This document shows, piece after piece, positions 44,129 through 56,685 of a stretch of DNA of 64,000 bases (its first letter is position 1; the number at the start of each line of letters is the position of its first letter). Under the pieces are notes generated by a model. The model worked only from the letters and a program-made list of their open reading frames with translations, was not told where the DNA came from and searched no databases. Source of the DNA: Macrolepiota albuminosa (lineage: Eukaryota; Basidiomycota; Agaricomycetes; Agaricales; Agaricaceae); contig JAMWFC010000090.1 in assembly GCA_027475525.1 (NCBI GenBank), forward strand, positions 434,001-498,000, written 5' to 3'. Position numbers and translations under genes: made by a program.

Positions 44129-46901
44129 ATGGCTCATACGCAATCATCCCGCGAAATTATCAATGTTCAGGTCTGTGCAACGCGTCTTGCACCAACTTAT
44201 GCTGAAACCAATATAGGCTGGTCAAGCAGGAAACCAAGTATGTGTCGTTCAACATGGACCCACCATCGATCGTCGCGTCCTGTGAATGTCCTGAAAATAA
44301 GTCTTAGGTCGGGGAGACGTTTTGGAATATGCTCCTAGCAGAGCACGGGCTCGATGAGCAAGGTGTGAGTATCCCTTCAAATACACCTTTGTTTCCACGA
44401 ACTCTACGGTGATGTTGATATGTCGAGGTAGATGTACAAAGGATCGGACGACCTGCAGCTTGCGAGGGTGAGCGGCATGCTTCTCTACTAATTGAATGGC
44501 TGGAGTATTGTAATTGCAAGGCTGGCGTGTACTTTTCTGAGGTGGAGGGTCTGGGCGGCAAGGGTAGTAAATTCGTGCCGAGGAGTATTCAAATCGATCT
44601 CGAGGCAGGTGTATGCAATAAGGTGAGCGTGACTCTCTCTATTGTTTTGCATGTTTGATTCCCTAATTCCTTGCAGCTCCGGAGCGGCCCATTGGGCAAT
44701 CTGTTTCGCCCAGACACGTTTATCACGGGTGAATCTGGCGCTGGAAATAACTGGGCCAAGGGATGTGAGTGTGAAATCGACGTCTGTGTACTCTATGTCT
44801 GACCGTGGCGGGTTTGTATAGTCTACACTGAGGGTACGCCACACTCTTATTGACATTTGCATCAATTCTGACCCTTTGACCCTTTGATAATCATAGGTGC
44901 CGAACTTATTGATTCGATCTTGGTATGCGGAGATTTACTGCTATCCTGCGTTTTGCTGATACAGAAGCAGGACGTTGTCAGGCGACAGGGTGAAGCGTGT
45001 GACTCTCTTCAAGGCTTCCAAATCGTTCACTCCCTCGGCGGTGGTACTGGCGCTGGCTTAGGAAGTCTTCTACTTTCCAAGATTCGAGAGGTGATTACTA
45101 CTCATCTGCCCTTCGTCTAAGGCTCATGCAGTCGTACAGGAATACCCTGATCGTATGCTGTCAACATTTTCGGTTATTCCTTCTGTCAAAGTGGGTCTTT
45201 GGACAGTAATAAATCATGATCTTTGTCGCTTAGCTTCACTATAGGTGTCTGAAACTATTGTCGAGGTAAGTTTCTTCTGTCTACAGCTCTATCAATGATC
45301 TATCAATCACTTTGATAGCCTTACAATGCTATGCTTTCCTTGCACCAACTGGTTGACAATGGTGATCTTACATTTTGCATCGACAATGAAGCACTGTAAG
45401 CCTTGTTCCCCGTACTATAGGATGGTAAACTCATGCGAGTTTTGGTTAGGTATGACATCAATACTAAAACTCTCAAGATTGCCAGCCCCACCTTTAAGCA
45501 TCTTAACGATGTGGGTTGTCCTGCCTGTATTTGTCCTCTATGCCCATTTGACACCAAAAAGCTCATAGCACGAGTGATGTGTGGAGTTAGCACCAGTCTA
45601 CGGTTCCCAGGCCAACTCAACGGGTTTGTGGCGGGACCTCGTGATGATGGGTAAACGCTAACAAATACCTGCATAGTGACTTGAGGAAACTTGGGATGAA
45701 TCTTGTTCCGTTCCCTCGGGTACGTTTCCTGGCCTTGATCTTCACGAGTCGGACTGATGCTTTCCAAGCTTCACTTTCTCATGCCGAGTTATGCACCGTT
45801 CTACAACAACCAATCTAGAGCATTCGAGCGGTTCTCAGTCCCCGAACTTACCAAGGCGTACGTATCCAGTCGTCAAATCGATGATGTTTAGTTAGAGTTT
45901 TTCGATAGTCTCTTTGACCGGAGGAACCTCCTAGTGGCATGTACCCCGGAACATGGGTATGTCGTGCAGTCTGTCACGAAAGGAATCAACTCTGATGTAA
46001 ATGCACAATCTAGTCGTTATTTGACTGCCGCGACCATTTTCCGCGGCAAAATTTCATCGAGAGAAGTAAGTGGCGAGTTTGCGAATATAGGCCCCGATGT
46101 CATTCGTTGTCCTACAGGCAGAAGTAGGTTGAATACCTACATTGAATCGAACCGACCGTTTGATACGTATTTGCGTGCTACATAGGTGTCTGTACGTGAT
46201 TTGCAGACGAGGAACTCTTCGCGCTTCGTCGAGTGGGTCTTGCTCTTGAATCAGTGAGAATTAACTGGGTTGAGCTTATGTTTGCAGATGGATACCTGGT
46301 AACGTCTCTGTGTCGCTGGTATCCGTACCTCCTGTAGGCCAGAGTCAGGTATGGCTTTAGTCGTCTTTTTGAAGCAGTTGGGCAGTAGAAGTTGATTTTC
46401 CATCTCCTGTAGTCGGCCATTGGCTTGTCCAATTCGACGGCCATTCAAGAAGTCTTCAAGCGTACTGCTGAGACGGTACGTTTTAATCCTTTCTCAATGA
46501 TCCTATCGCCTTTTGGCAACCGTATGGTTCTTTATTAACTTTTTTTCTTTAGTTCGCCTCGATGTTTAGGCGCAAGGCCTTCCTGCATTGGTAAGCTTGT
46601 GTTGTATAATCGAGTCTTCTCTAGCTGACTTGCATTTTAAAGGTATACTGGAGAAGGCATGGACATTATGGAGTTTAGTGAGGCTGAGAGCAACACTCAT
46701 GATCTGATGTATGTATTGCATCTCATTATTAAAGCCTGGTATGCGAAGCTGACTTGACGTTGTTGATAGTTCCGAATACCAACAGGCGAGTTATTCTTTT
46801 CGATATATCTTCGGTGACCAGCTAACTTTCTCATTTTATAGTATCAAGAGGCGACCGTCGAAGACGATGCAGAGGAAGAAGTTGAAAAGACTGCTGAATA
46901 A
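44129..46901 (+). CDS. Divergent beta-tubulin paralogue
   Basis: More than twenty small exons yield an uninterrupted tubulin. The first reads [14 protein letters not shown], then AGQAGNQ. The sequence continues with [45 protein letters not shown], the GTP-binding loop as [84 protein letters not shown], and the terminal exons [20 protein letters not shown] and [20 protein letters not shown]. Canonical fungal beta-tubulins start MREI and are far more conserved. Here the N-terminus is extended by seven residues and many usually invariant positions differ. Intron ends are good throughout (e.g. 44171, 44365 and 44623 donors). This is an intact but fast-evolving second beta-tubulin; it may have a specialised role. 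Confidence 0.9.
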
Positions 46902-47536
46902 CACACTGGGTCAGTTAGGTTTTGGGCCTTGTAGATTGCTTCATTTTCCCTACCCGATTGATTATTCTAAGACGGATGTATAATCTTTGATCTCAAGTTT
47001 TTTTTCGTCTTGTTTTTTAGACTATTCTAATGTCTTCATACCTGAACGTCGAAACTTTCCATGTCAAGTTTTTCTGGATGTTCTTCTCAATCTAGATTCT
47101 CATCTTCCTTCTGGACTTATTCGAGCGTGGTTCAATATGTTTCGCCGAGGTTTTGCCCTCTGTGAGACTGCGACCGTCATATCTGACCACTAATCATAGC
47201 TCATTTTCTGGCGTACATGAGTTTTTCTCATGATGACCCTTCTATATTGATAATCTTCAGAAGAACGAATCCATACATAGCACTGTATTCCTGCTTACCG
47301 TGTGTCGTTGCAACTATCTGCCACAATCTCAGACCATCATTACATTAACCTCGGTGTGCCATGGGGAAGTATGTTGGTCAGCTGAATCCTACTCGGCATG
47401 TCGGCGCTATACCGACTGATCAGTCCCGTTCGCCCCCTTAGCCTGGATATGGCCAAAGGTTCCCATGAAATGTGTTAAATCGAGTCGTGCATCTACCTTA
47501 AATTGAAGTCACTTATACCGACGAAACAACACGGTC
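46902..47536. other. Intergenic between tubulin and the DUF1479 gene
   Basis: No gene is seen; the open frame at 46987-47193 has no motif. The region presumably holds the tubulin terminator and the promoter of the next gene. Confidence 0.5.
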
Positions 47537-49269
47537 ATGTCTACGCCCACTCGACTCCCTGCTCGCTTTGCCGATTTGAAACAGGAAATCGCAGGCCTGT
47601 ATCCTAACTTTCGAGAACGTGTTACCCAGGCGTGGGGTGAGATTATTGCTCAGCTCAAAGTTGTCAACGCAGAAATCGCCCAAGCGGGTCCTGATGTCAG
47701 TTCGTCAGCTCGATGCGTATCCATGTCTTAATTTCAAATGAATACAGTACATTCCTCAAGTCAAATTCACTGATTTGGACAAGCTTGGAACGGACGAGAT
47801 TGATAAAATTAGAAGAAGAGGGAGCGTCGTTATACGTGACGTGGTCAACGACGTAGAAGCAATCCGATGGAAGACTCAACTAGAAGAGTTTGTCAAAGCT
47901 AATCCTGATGTGATTGGTAGGCCTGATCCTCAAATGCACCAAGCGTGGAGCTGATGCGCGTCGATCCTTCTAGGTAGTCCTGAGAACGACAAGCAGTTCT
48001 ATATGCTCTAGTCAGTTACTGAAGAACTTTAAAGCTTTATTCTTACTGCCTTGTGTTCTAGTTGGACGAAGTCGCAAGTGGAAGCGCGTTCTCATCCTAA
48101 CATGCTGAAAGCCTCTGCATGGTTGAACAACCTTTACCATACTAAGACAAACGATGGACCCATTGAAGGAGTCGACCTTTCCACACCTCTCACATACGCA
48201 GATCGTTTCCGTATCAGACGCCCAGGTATTTCTTGGGCATTACATCCTCCCCATGTCGATGGTGAGGGAATGCTCAATTGTCTTACTTCACCTCGTTTTA
48301 AATGGTTTGAAGGTGGCACTATCGAACGATGGGAAGACCCTACTTTTCGAGAGTGTTTCTCCGACATCTTGTCTGGTAATTGGCGCTCACATGATCCGTA
48401 CGAGTTGAAGGGACGTCTTAATGCTTCGACCTCAAGGTATAACCGTCCTAACCAGGTCAGAATCCTGGATTCATACAAGATAGAATGGCTCTGATATCTG
48501 ATATAGGCGAGTGTCTTTAGAACTTTCCAAGGCTGGCTAGCAATGAGGTACGAAGATACTTGAATGTATAGCCCTAAGTCTAATGTACTTGATCGAAATT
48601 TCTAGCGAGACGGCACCAACGCAAGGGACCCTCAGGGTGTACCCCGACGTGCTCCTGTCAAATTCATACCTTATTTTACGTCCTTTCTTCCGGCCCAAAG
48701 TTTCTGCTGGTTCTCCCGATTTCTTGAACCTAGAAAACTGGGAATTCGGTAACCGAATATCATGATCTGTTCAGCAGTGTTTCACGTCCAATATTCTACT
48801 CAGATATTTCAAGTCCTGATTTCCCAGGCATCTATCCCAAGGACAACGGTTATTATGGCCCTCGGCCGACGCCCGAAATGCATCCTCATCTCGAACTCGA
48901 GAAAACTATGACATCGGTGCCTAAAGTCTATCCAGGGGATACCGTATTCTGGCATTGTGATGTCATCCATTCGGTAGAACACGAACACACCGGGACTGGA
49001 GATTCTGCAGGTACAATTGATCCCATATCTCGGTGCACCGAGGCGAAGCTAACTTGATTATCTTAGTCATGTACATTCCTGCTGTTCCACTTACACCACT
49101 CAACCAGAAATACGTCGAGCGACAGAGGGAAACATTCTTGAAGGGCCAGTGCCCTCCTGATTTCCCTAAAGGACCCGGCGAAGCCACCTTCATCGGAGTT
49201 GGGAAGACGGATGATATTCTTTCGCCAGTTGGAAGGAGGGCAATGGGATTACCCATCTCTGTTGCTTGA
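47537..49269 (+). CDS. DUF1479 family protein (YbiU/Gig2-like, 2-oxoglutarate dioxygenase fold)
   Basis: Starts at ATG 47537 ([18 protein letters not shown]). Exons include 47537-47695 and 47748-47916, then later ones joined through good GT-AG sites. The order is typical of the family: [131 protein letters not shown], and [20 protein letters not shown] near the end. The HVD and distal His fit a jelly-roll Fe(II)-binding site. Family members are widespread in fungi and bacteria, and their substrate is not established. The gene appears complete and lies in the single-copy island next to SDHAF3. Confidence 0.85.
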
Positions 49270-49494
49270 CATTTTCATGTCAGAATTTTAAAGCGTCAAA
49301 CTGAATGTATTGGTCTTTTACTTTAAATAAAATAGACTTACGTCTATTGTCCACAAATGCCATCGCACACTAGGTTTGTCGAGTCCGTGGAAAGGCGACG
49401 GTTACTGACGGCCCGGGTGATGATCGATCCTTGTGCAAACAAGTGCACGCGGTCGACCATCCAAAGACCGTCAAATTCTTCACTACCCCGGACA

Positions 49495-50054
49495 ATGCGC
49501 CACTCATTGATACGCCTCGCTCAATCAGTGACAACAAAGCCGTTAAATTTGCAAGAGGCAAGCGCTACCCTCCTTCCTCCTATTCCGTAAGTTTCGGGCT
49601 ACGAGTTACATTTTTACTGGCTTCACATGAACAGTTTGTATCGTCGACTCCTACGAGCCCATCGCTCGTTGCCTAGAGAGATGCGCAATCTAGGAGATGA
49701 ATACGTTAAAGCTGGTAATCAATGGTATATTTCCTATCCGAGGTTGATTTGATGTCGTATTTTGCAGAATTTCGCCGGCACAAAGAAGTTACTAATCCAG
49801 CGTACATCATTGGGTTCCTGTCACAGTGGAAGGTGTATCTAGATCATCTTCCTCAGGATGGGAACGGGGAAAGTTTTACTGGGAAGAAACTAGATCCTAC
49901 GGTGTTTGAGAAGGCAAGTGCTCCAATGTCGTGCCGGCCTTATCCAAAAACTCACGACGTCAATTAGATGTCTGCGGAACAGCTCGGGCAGCTTTACGAA
50001 CTTATGCATGCTACGAAGGATGTATGGAAACCTATACAAAAACAAGACTCATAA
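49495..50054 (+). CDS. SDHAF3: Succinate dehydrogenase assembly factor 3 (LYR protein)
   Basis: Exons 49495-49586, 49635-49714, 49768-49913 and 49968-50054 give about 134 residues. The N-terminus MRHSLIRLAQSVTTKPLNL is basic with no acidic residue, as in a mitochondrial presequence. The LYR motif follows in PLYRRLLRAHRSLP, then REMRNLGDEYVKAEFRRHK, AYIIGFLSQWKVYLDHL and MSAEQLGQLYELMHATKDVW. This is the ACN9/SDHAF3 pattern; the yeast and animal proteins help the iron-sulfur subunit of complex II mature in the matrix. The third intron starts GCAAGT after GAGAAG, a GC-AG intron, with ATTAG at its end. The reading frame is complete and the length fits the family. Confidence 0.92.
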
Positions 50055-50261
50055 CTGCGTTTTACTATGTTTTCAAAAGCTCAAGCTCAGTTGTAGTGAT
50101 TTTACATGTTCTTGTCCAAAGCCACGCTGGCTACAGTGACTTCCCCATTTTACCCTCTGTCCTTTCTCATGCCGCTGTCGTACGTCACATGGACATGTCT
50201 TACTTCTTTATAAGAGTACATCTTCACATATCACCTCATCTCCTTTTCCGCCGTTTCCGTC

Positions 50262-51112
50262 ATGGATGAAACAGCTGCTGTGCGTTGCAGCAAACTTCCT
50301 TCTTCTGACATTCATGTCTCAGCCCTTAACAGACCATAGCCACCAATGTCTCTCCATACTCCGATCTTCCGCCAATTTGTAGCAAGTTTTTCGAAGCAAA
50401 AGCACGTAAAGGTTCGATCTTATATTCAGGTCATTCTGCGGGATTCCGCTGAGTTTTTTCCTAGGTTTGACCTTCGATCAGATTGCGACAGCTCTTGGCA
50501 AGGATGAAGTTTGGGTTGCAGCTGCGTTCTATGGCCAGGTGTGATTGTCGATTTGATCGTGAGATATACGTTGACTGTTGAGCAGGCGAAGATGACCTCC
50601 GAAGAGTTGAAGAACCTTTCCCGGATTTTGGGTATTACGACTTCAGCATCTCTTGGTGCTCTTGGAGATCACTGGTGGCCCAATCGTGGTCTAGGACCCA
50701 TGCCTCCTACTGATCCAGTCATCTATCGATTGTATGAGGTGTGTTAAATTTGTTGCTGCCTGTAGTTTTTGAGTTTGATTATCTTCAGGGTGTCCTCGTC
50801 TACGGTCATGCAATCAAGGTAAATTTTAAAGGTGTTTTCATTCCACATTTAACAAACTAAATTGCTACAGGCCGTCATCCACGAGAAGGTGTTTTTCTTT
50901 TTCCATTCTTACTACTTACAGCCAACCTTGACTTGCCCTAGTTTGGAGATGGTATTATGTCGATGATCGATTGCACTGTTAATGTCGTGAAGAAACCCGA
51001 CCCGAACGGCGACCGCGTCGTCCTCACTTTCGAGTGCGTTGACATTCATTCTCAGCTCAATCGATTCTCACAATATTGTAGTGGGAAGTTTTTACCATAC
51101 AAAACGTGGTGA
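50262..51112 (+). CDS. cynS: Cyanate hydratase (cyanase)
   Basis: First exon 50262-50279 (MDETAA), second 50333-50411, then small exons to TGA 51110-51112. The protein has an N-terminal helical domain ([20 protein letters not shown], then [20 protein letters not shown]). The highly conserved C-terminal catalytic domain follows: [54 protein letters not shown] and FDGKFLPYTKW. The Arg and Glu of YRLYE and the Ser of IMSMID match the three catalytic residues known for cyanase. The enzyme converts cyanate and bicarbonate to ammonia and carbon dioxide in the cytosol. The very short first exon is inferred from splice sites and phase, since other starts give the wrong frame. Confidence 0.93.
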
Positions 51113-51540
51113 AAAGCACAGGGTAGCAAGTCTGAATGACATGAGTTGTTTTTCGTAAAGCGAAGGGTTTCCCTTTTCAAATCAGATTATTTTCTTTGTT
51201 TCCTTCACGCAACGCGTGCTTCGCCTCGTGTTCCTTTCGCCATCAAATTCAAACACGGAAACAAAGGTACCCACAGGAACCGACCACGTGTATATCATCC
51301 ACGAGCACTATCGCCAATGACGAACAAAGAACTCTACTCGAAAGAGCCAAAGAGAATAATGGTCTGGAAAGCTATCTTTCTCATTAATCCGAATTCATTT
51401 ATAGGCTTCGATTTCTGCCCGAGAAATTATAGATCCTACTAACATCCTGTGCACTCTGTTGATCAGTTGTGTTTTCCTCGCCTCTGTTATTCCCTTTCAC
51501 ATTCTCTGATAATTACTTAACAACGCGGCCTAGCGCTAAC
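51113..51540. other. Intergenic
   Basis: No supportable gene. The open frames here (51146-51442) show no motif. Confidence 0.5.
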
Positions 51541-52883
51541 ATGAATTCCTATGTAATGGTGAGACAAATTTCACATTGCTTATCGCGAACTTATAGATAT
51601 CAACGTTTGATTCAGAATAAGAATAATGCTTTGGACGTGTACAACGATCCTCTGATGACCATGCTCTTGTCTATGGACTCGACCTCCACATTCTTTGACC
51701 CATTCGGACCGACTCCCTTTCCTTGGGCGCTTGGTCCGAAGCTCCAGCCGATATATGACGAATCCATACCAGCACAACCTCGAGCATTCACACAGGCACA
51801 GTTTGACTCGCTTAAATACGACCTTGCAAGCCCCATCCCATCTCCGTGCACTTCCTTTTTTGAGATTGAGGATGATACGACTAAGTATGAGACATGTTAT
51901 GATGAGTTGGCGAAGACCGAGGTGTGTTCCCTCCCATGCTTCATCGCAACTCCCGGCCAATCTACATATATAGCATATCGAGCCTGTTATCGACGAGCCA
52001 GTAGCGGCCCCCTCTTCTGAATCCACCTTGCCTCTCACTACTCTGGAGTTCGTCTTTGATGATGCAAATATGTTGCCGAATATCTTTTTTGATGATCTTT
52101 GGGAACATATGAATACTGGTGGTTCTGAACACTCCGCTGCCTCTCCTTGCCCCTCGACTTCAACAACTTATTTATCTTCAACGGCGAGCTCAGGTCCTAT
52201 ATCAACGCCGACGCCGCCTACTTCCACGTTTACTTTTTCCTGTCCCGCACCGGAGCTGGACAACCCAGCCTTCTGCTTTGATCTTTGGGCTGACGAAACG
52301 GACTTGAGTTTTGTTGATGATAATCCCAAGGACGGTGATTACCAACCGTCGGTGACTCGTAACAAGTACCGTGAGGCTCCACGAAAGAGGGGTGTCAAGA
52401 AGCAAACAGTTCACTATCAACAGCTCCCGACGCAAATGGACCTTTTCTCTACGCCATCACTCGATAGTCCTGTATTGAAGACCGAGCACAAGAGGAAAGC
52501 ACCAATGGTATGATTGACTTCTAGCTACGACACCAATCAACCCTCACCATTCTTTTTAGACACACGACACGAAGCGTCAAAAGGTCGACCCCGCAGTTGT
52601 ATGTCGCATCAAAGGATGCCGTCATATTTCCAAGACCCGCTTTGAATGCTTCAAACACCGCGAGACCCATTTCCCTGGTCGCTTTCGCTGCCCACACCCC
52701 GACTGCCTCAAAATCTTTGTACGCAGCTCTTCCCTTGCTCGACATCTCAAGCGTCCGCGAAACGTAAAGTGCAGCTCATACGCTGGTAGTCAATTGGAAT
52801 GGGGTGTAGGTCTGACAAAGTTTGCCCTGCGTCCTCCTGCATGGCTTGAGCCTGGTTTTCTTGACGATATAACTGAATTATGA
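51541..52883 (+). CDS. C2H2 zinc-finger protein, probable transcription factor
   Basis: Three exons: from the ATG at 51541 (51646 or 51661 are alternative starts) to 51921, then 51972-52508, and 52560-52883. The first two code a long low-complexity Ser/Thr/Pro and Asp/Glu-rich region typical of an activation domain, with a basic patch REAPRKRGVKKQ. The last exon holds two zinc fingers: CRIKGCRHISKTRFECFKHR and then CPHPDCLKIFVRSSSLARHL. It ends shortly after with PAWLEPGFLDDITEL. The donor/acceptor pairs GAG/GTGTGT with ATATAG, and ATG/GTATGA with TTTTAG, keep phase 0. Target genes cannot be inferred. The single-domain layout at the C-terminus is common in agaric regulators. Confidence 0.75.
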
Positions 52884-53451
52884 GCCATTTGCATCCGAGT
52901 CTGCAGCTTTGCACGATTGCTGTTAGTACCGTACGTACATTCCTTTTATGAATCACATTGATTATATGTACTATACCGTAGTAGCTAATACTCGTTAGAT
53001 CATCCTTGGTATATCCTTAATTTCATTGTATATGCGAGTCTAATTCTATACCATGGCTTCGAGCGCTCATGTCTGTTTATGTGAGACCATCGACACTCCT
53101 GATTTATCGCACTCATATCATATTATGACACTTCAGACGCGACTAGCTGTCAGGTTCTCCACATCAATATAGTTTTGACTATTCCAGAATTTGTCCCCAT
53201 AGTCTGGAGCACTCTACATCAGCGTTGCGGCTAAGCTGGGAGCGAGCTACGCGGTACTTTTTTCTACCAGAGGCGACGACAGAGTTATAACATTTGTAGC
53301 AAGATCCGCACGTGACATTACTTCCATCCCCTGTCCAGTGTCTTTTTTTTTCCTTCTTTGTTTCCTACAATTCTGCAGTTCTCCCTTTGTTTTACTTTTT
53401 CTGCACACGACTTCTTGTTTCTGCCCTTTTTCGTCGGTCATTACTCCTGAG
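52884..53451. other. Intergenic
   Basis: No gene seen; T-rich stretches at 53340-53420 probably lie in the promoter or leader of the next gene. Confidence 0.5.
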
Positions 53452-54704
53452 ATGCTGGCCATTTCAAATTCTTGCTCTTCTTCCTCGACCTCGCTCTTCA
53501 GCTCTGGTTTATCGTCTTCAAGCTCACACACCGATTTCTCACCACCTCAATCGCCTACCTTGGATCCCAGGAAGCCAACTGAATATCCGAGGCGTGGAAC
53601 GATTTCAAAGATATGCGAAGCGCCCCTTTTTATCTGCGAAGCTACTCCTCGTCAGTCTTCCTGGAAACGAACTTTGGACCTATCCGATGTCAGCCACGAT
53701 GTTGGTTATGAATCTGACAGAGAGTCTCGTGATATGCCGGTATATTCAGCCAAAAAACCTGCTCGGAAGGGTGGTTTCCAGTCTGGGTCGCGACTAGCTC
53801 ACTCGGCATTGCCTAGAGAAGTCAGCTCTCATTATATTCTCTTGGTGACTTTGTCCACTTACAATTGTCGAACATACAGTTTGATCCTTGCATCAATATG
53901 TCTTCTGTTTGTCCTCTAAAGCCTCAACTTCTACCGGTCGTTGGTCTAGATTCTCCGTCTCCTATCCTACTTCCAGGTCCTGCCCATCCTTCTGATTTCA
54001 AGGTGTACCTACCCCAGCGTGATAATAAGAAAATGTCGCCTTTGAAGATCTTTGAAGCTCCTGGTTTGACCTGCCCTAACTCTCCTTCGCGTGTAAACAT
54101 GGCTGTTAGGAATAGCGAAGCTGTTGACATGTCGAACTTCTGTGTTTCGCCGACAATTTCGAGATCAAAGAAGGCGGCGAGCGGCATCGGACTCGGACTA
54201 CCGTCAGTGCTTTGTCGCCCACATCCTTTCAAAGAAGCAAACAAACGGCCGGTCTCAATTGATGCTCCCTCACTACGACAAGAGAGTATGAAGAGATCTG
54301 ATAGCTGCGCTCAGGAGTCGTTTTCTCTCCATCTTGCAGGATTAGGCATCATCACAGGCGCCAGAAGATTCTTGAGGACCCACCGGTATCCTAAGCGCCA
54401 TTTGTATGACATACCGGAGCACGTTTCGCCCAAATTCAAGTGCAAGACTGTGCCCATGGGCGAGTCTCACTCTTCTACCTCGACTGCAGGTTTGTCCCCG
54501 GTGGCACGCGATCTTTCTAAGCTGAAACGACTTCACTCGCCCCTCCTCAATGCATGCAAGAAGCCGTTGCAGTGGTTTAGCTCCAGGTCACCCCTCATGG
54601 AACCTCGAACTTCACCTGTTATTGTTCATGATGATGTACAGCAGATCATGAATTGTGCACCTCACAATAGCGTAGGTTCATCAAAGGCCGCAACTCTGTT
54701 TTAG
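53452..54704 (+). CDS. Ser/Pro-rich protein of unknown function
   Basis: Two exons, 53452-53820 and 53880-54704, joined in phase 0 (GAA/GTCAGC ... ACATACAG/TTT), give about 397 residues. It begins with a Ser-rich low-complexity run (MLAISNSCSSSSTSLF). Basic, proline-dotted segments follow, such as RPVSIDAPSLRQESMKR, GARRFLRTHRYPKRHLYDIP and KLKRLHSPLLNACKKPLQWF. There is no signal peptide, membrane segment or recognised domain. Long SP and TP spacing suggests a disordered phosphoprotein, but this is inference. Codon phase and splice ends support a real gene. Confidence 0.6.
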
Positions 54705-56680
54705 AGATATACTTGTTATCCAACCAGTGGTCTGGCCATGCCGTGTAAGCCAGTGTCTTTACTGTAGAACTTGATACATTTTCAGTAGACAATAAAGACG
54801 ATTTATACAGGTATGAAATGATCATCAGTTGAGACAACAATCTCCACCGTGCCAGGTTTGGTTTCATTCACTCCCTAGTGACGAATGCCCGATCAATAGA
54901 ACGATACAGAAAGAGTGGCGTATATTTTGAAACGTGACTAAGGCGTGACCAGAATCGGTTGACTGACAACTCACGCGTATATATCTATACAGTACGGTTG
55001 TGCACTTCGTGGTTTGAGCGATTCAAGGATATGGCCGGCAGGGACAGAAGAACGCGTGGACGGTTGGGTACTTCGGTCCCCATGACGCATGCGTCCGTGT
55101 TCACTCTTCAAGCTTCAACCCTCGTCCCTGGTACCCCCTGTGGTGGGACCCCGGAGTTGAGACGGTAGGAGAGCATGCAGAGGGACCAGGAACCCCGGCA
55201 GCCAGCGGCTTGGCGGCCTCGCAGTAGGCAGTGGAGGACTTCGGCCAGGATGCGGCAGGCACCCACCCACGGCCAGCCTTGGGCGGCTAAGCACGACAGG
55301 TCGCACCGTTTGGGAAGGGACCTCCGCCACGGGCGGAGAAAACGATATCCACGATGCGCTTCTGACCCCCTCGGCGGTAGACGCGTTTATGCATAACACC
55401 GTGCTTGCTTTCCAGGCCAGCCCTGCGCAAGTGGTACCGGAAACACTGAGGCAACAGTCACGCTGATCTCAGTCGACACCGCGTTTGGGAAGGATACGCT
55501 ACTCCGGTTCGTCGTGTCCCGACGGGGGATGGGGCCCATCATTGTCTGAGAACCCCTTCGATCAACGGGTCTCCCTTGGACTTGTGCCCCCGGATTGGGA
55601 TGGTTAAGAGAACCCTGATGGTCAGGTTGTTATGTTAACGGAAGCCCAATTGAAGAGTTTTCTGCAAACTTATGGCAGAGATGTATCCAGACAGGGTATG
55701 TTGTTCACCGATTGCTACAGCACATTCCTTTTTCGCTACCATCCTTTCTCGCTGTTGTGGCAGCTTGGGCAAAGCATAAATTGCGTTTGACTCGAATTTG
55801 GCTTATATGCCGTCCGGGCTTATTGTGCTCTTGTGTGTGTGCTTCGGCGTATTACATCATTTGGGCTCATCATGCCGTCTGATTTGAATTGGCTTATAGC
55901 GCCTTTTTGTGTATGTTCATGGCGCTCAGTTTATTATGCCGTATGATGTGAGACGGTGCTTCATGGCATTTACTCCGAGGTCGAGAACTCAACCAGATTA
56001 GCGTTTATTTGTGGACAAATAGTTATATATTCGTTCACTTAAGTTCTATTTGCGTGACTTCCTTTCATTTGGTCGTCTCGCGGAGGCTTACATTTTCACA
56101 GCCTTACAGGCGCATCTGCAGGACATCCAAAGGCATGGTTTTGATAGCACACCTCCCGTGTTTGTACTGGCAACTGACTAGACCCTGAGAAGGCCCTATT
56201 TCTGTTCATTCGGTGTCAGCGAGATGTATAGACAGAGACCGTCTATCCCTACTTTTCCGCGCTTCGATAGAAGCCAATCTCGAGCCCCAGGAATTTTCCT
56301 GGGTGAGGATGCGGGGGATGCAACATCACGCCACAATCGCACTATGCATGGCTGACCTCCTGCAGTAGGACGTCAGTTTCCATTCGCGGACAAGGTGTTC
56401 CCACACAAAGTTAAGTGAGCACTGGAGGCAGGTATGTTAGAATACATCCCTTTAAACCTGCTGACTGACGAAGCATGTCGTCGTGCCGTGAGGGAGCCTC
56501 CTGTCAAAGGTATGCCATGTCTCTGTGCCTCCATCTGAGGATATAGGGGACATGCATCACGTGGGCTCGGCTACACCGCCTTAAAATGTTTTTTATTTTC
56601 TCCACCACACCTCAGTTCATACTGCATTGACGCGCACGACACTGAGTGATATTGGATCTACCTAGATCTCAAATTTGCAC
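54705..56680. other. Gene-free region with a GC-rich block
   Basis: 55100-55560 is strikingly GC-rich (GTTGAGACGGTAGGAG, GGCACCCACCCACGGCC) against AT-rich surroundings and may be an untranslated end of a non-LTR element. This is not provable here. 55790-55990 contains degenerate direct repeats around TTGGCTTATA and ATGCCGT. No ORF can be supported. Confidence 0.4.
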
Positions 56681-56685
56681 GTCAA

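Noticed and set aside
45319..45395. Another 77-base unit in the tubulin gene
   Set aside because: This is simply an exon of that length; it is not duplicated.
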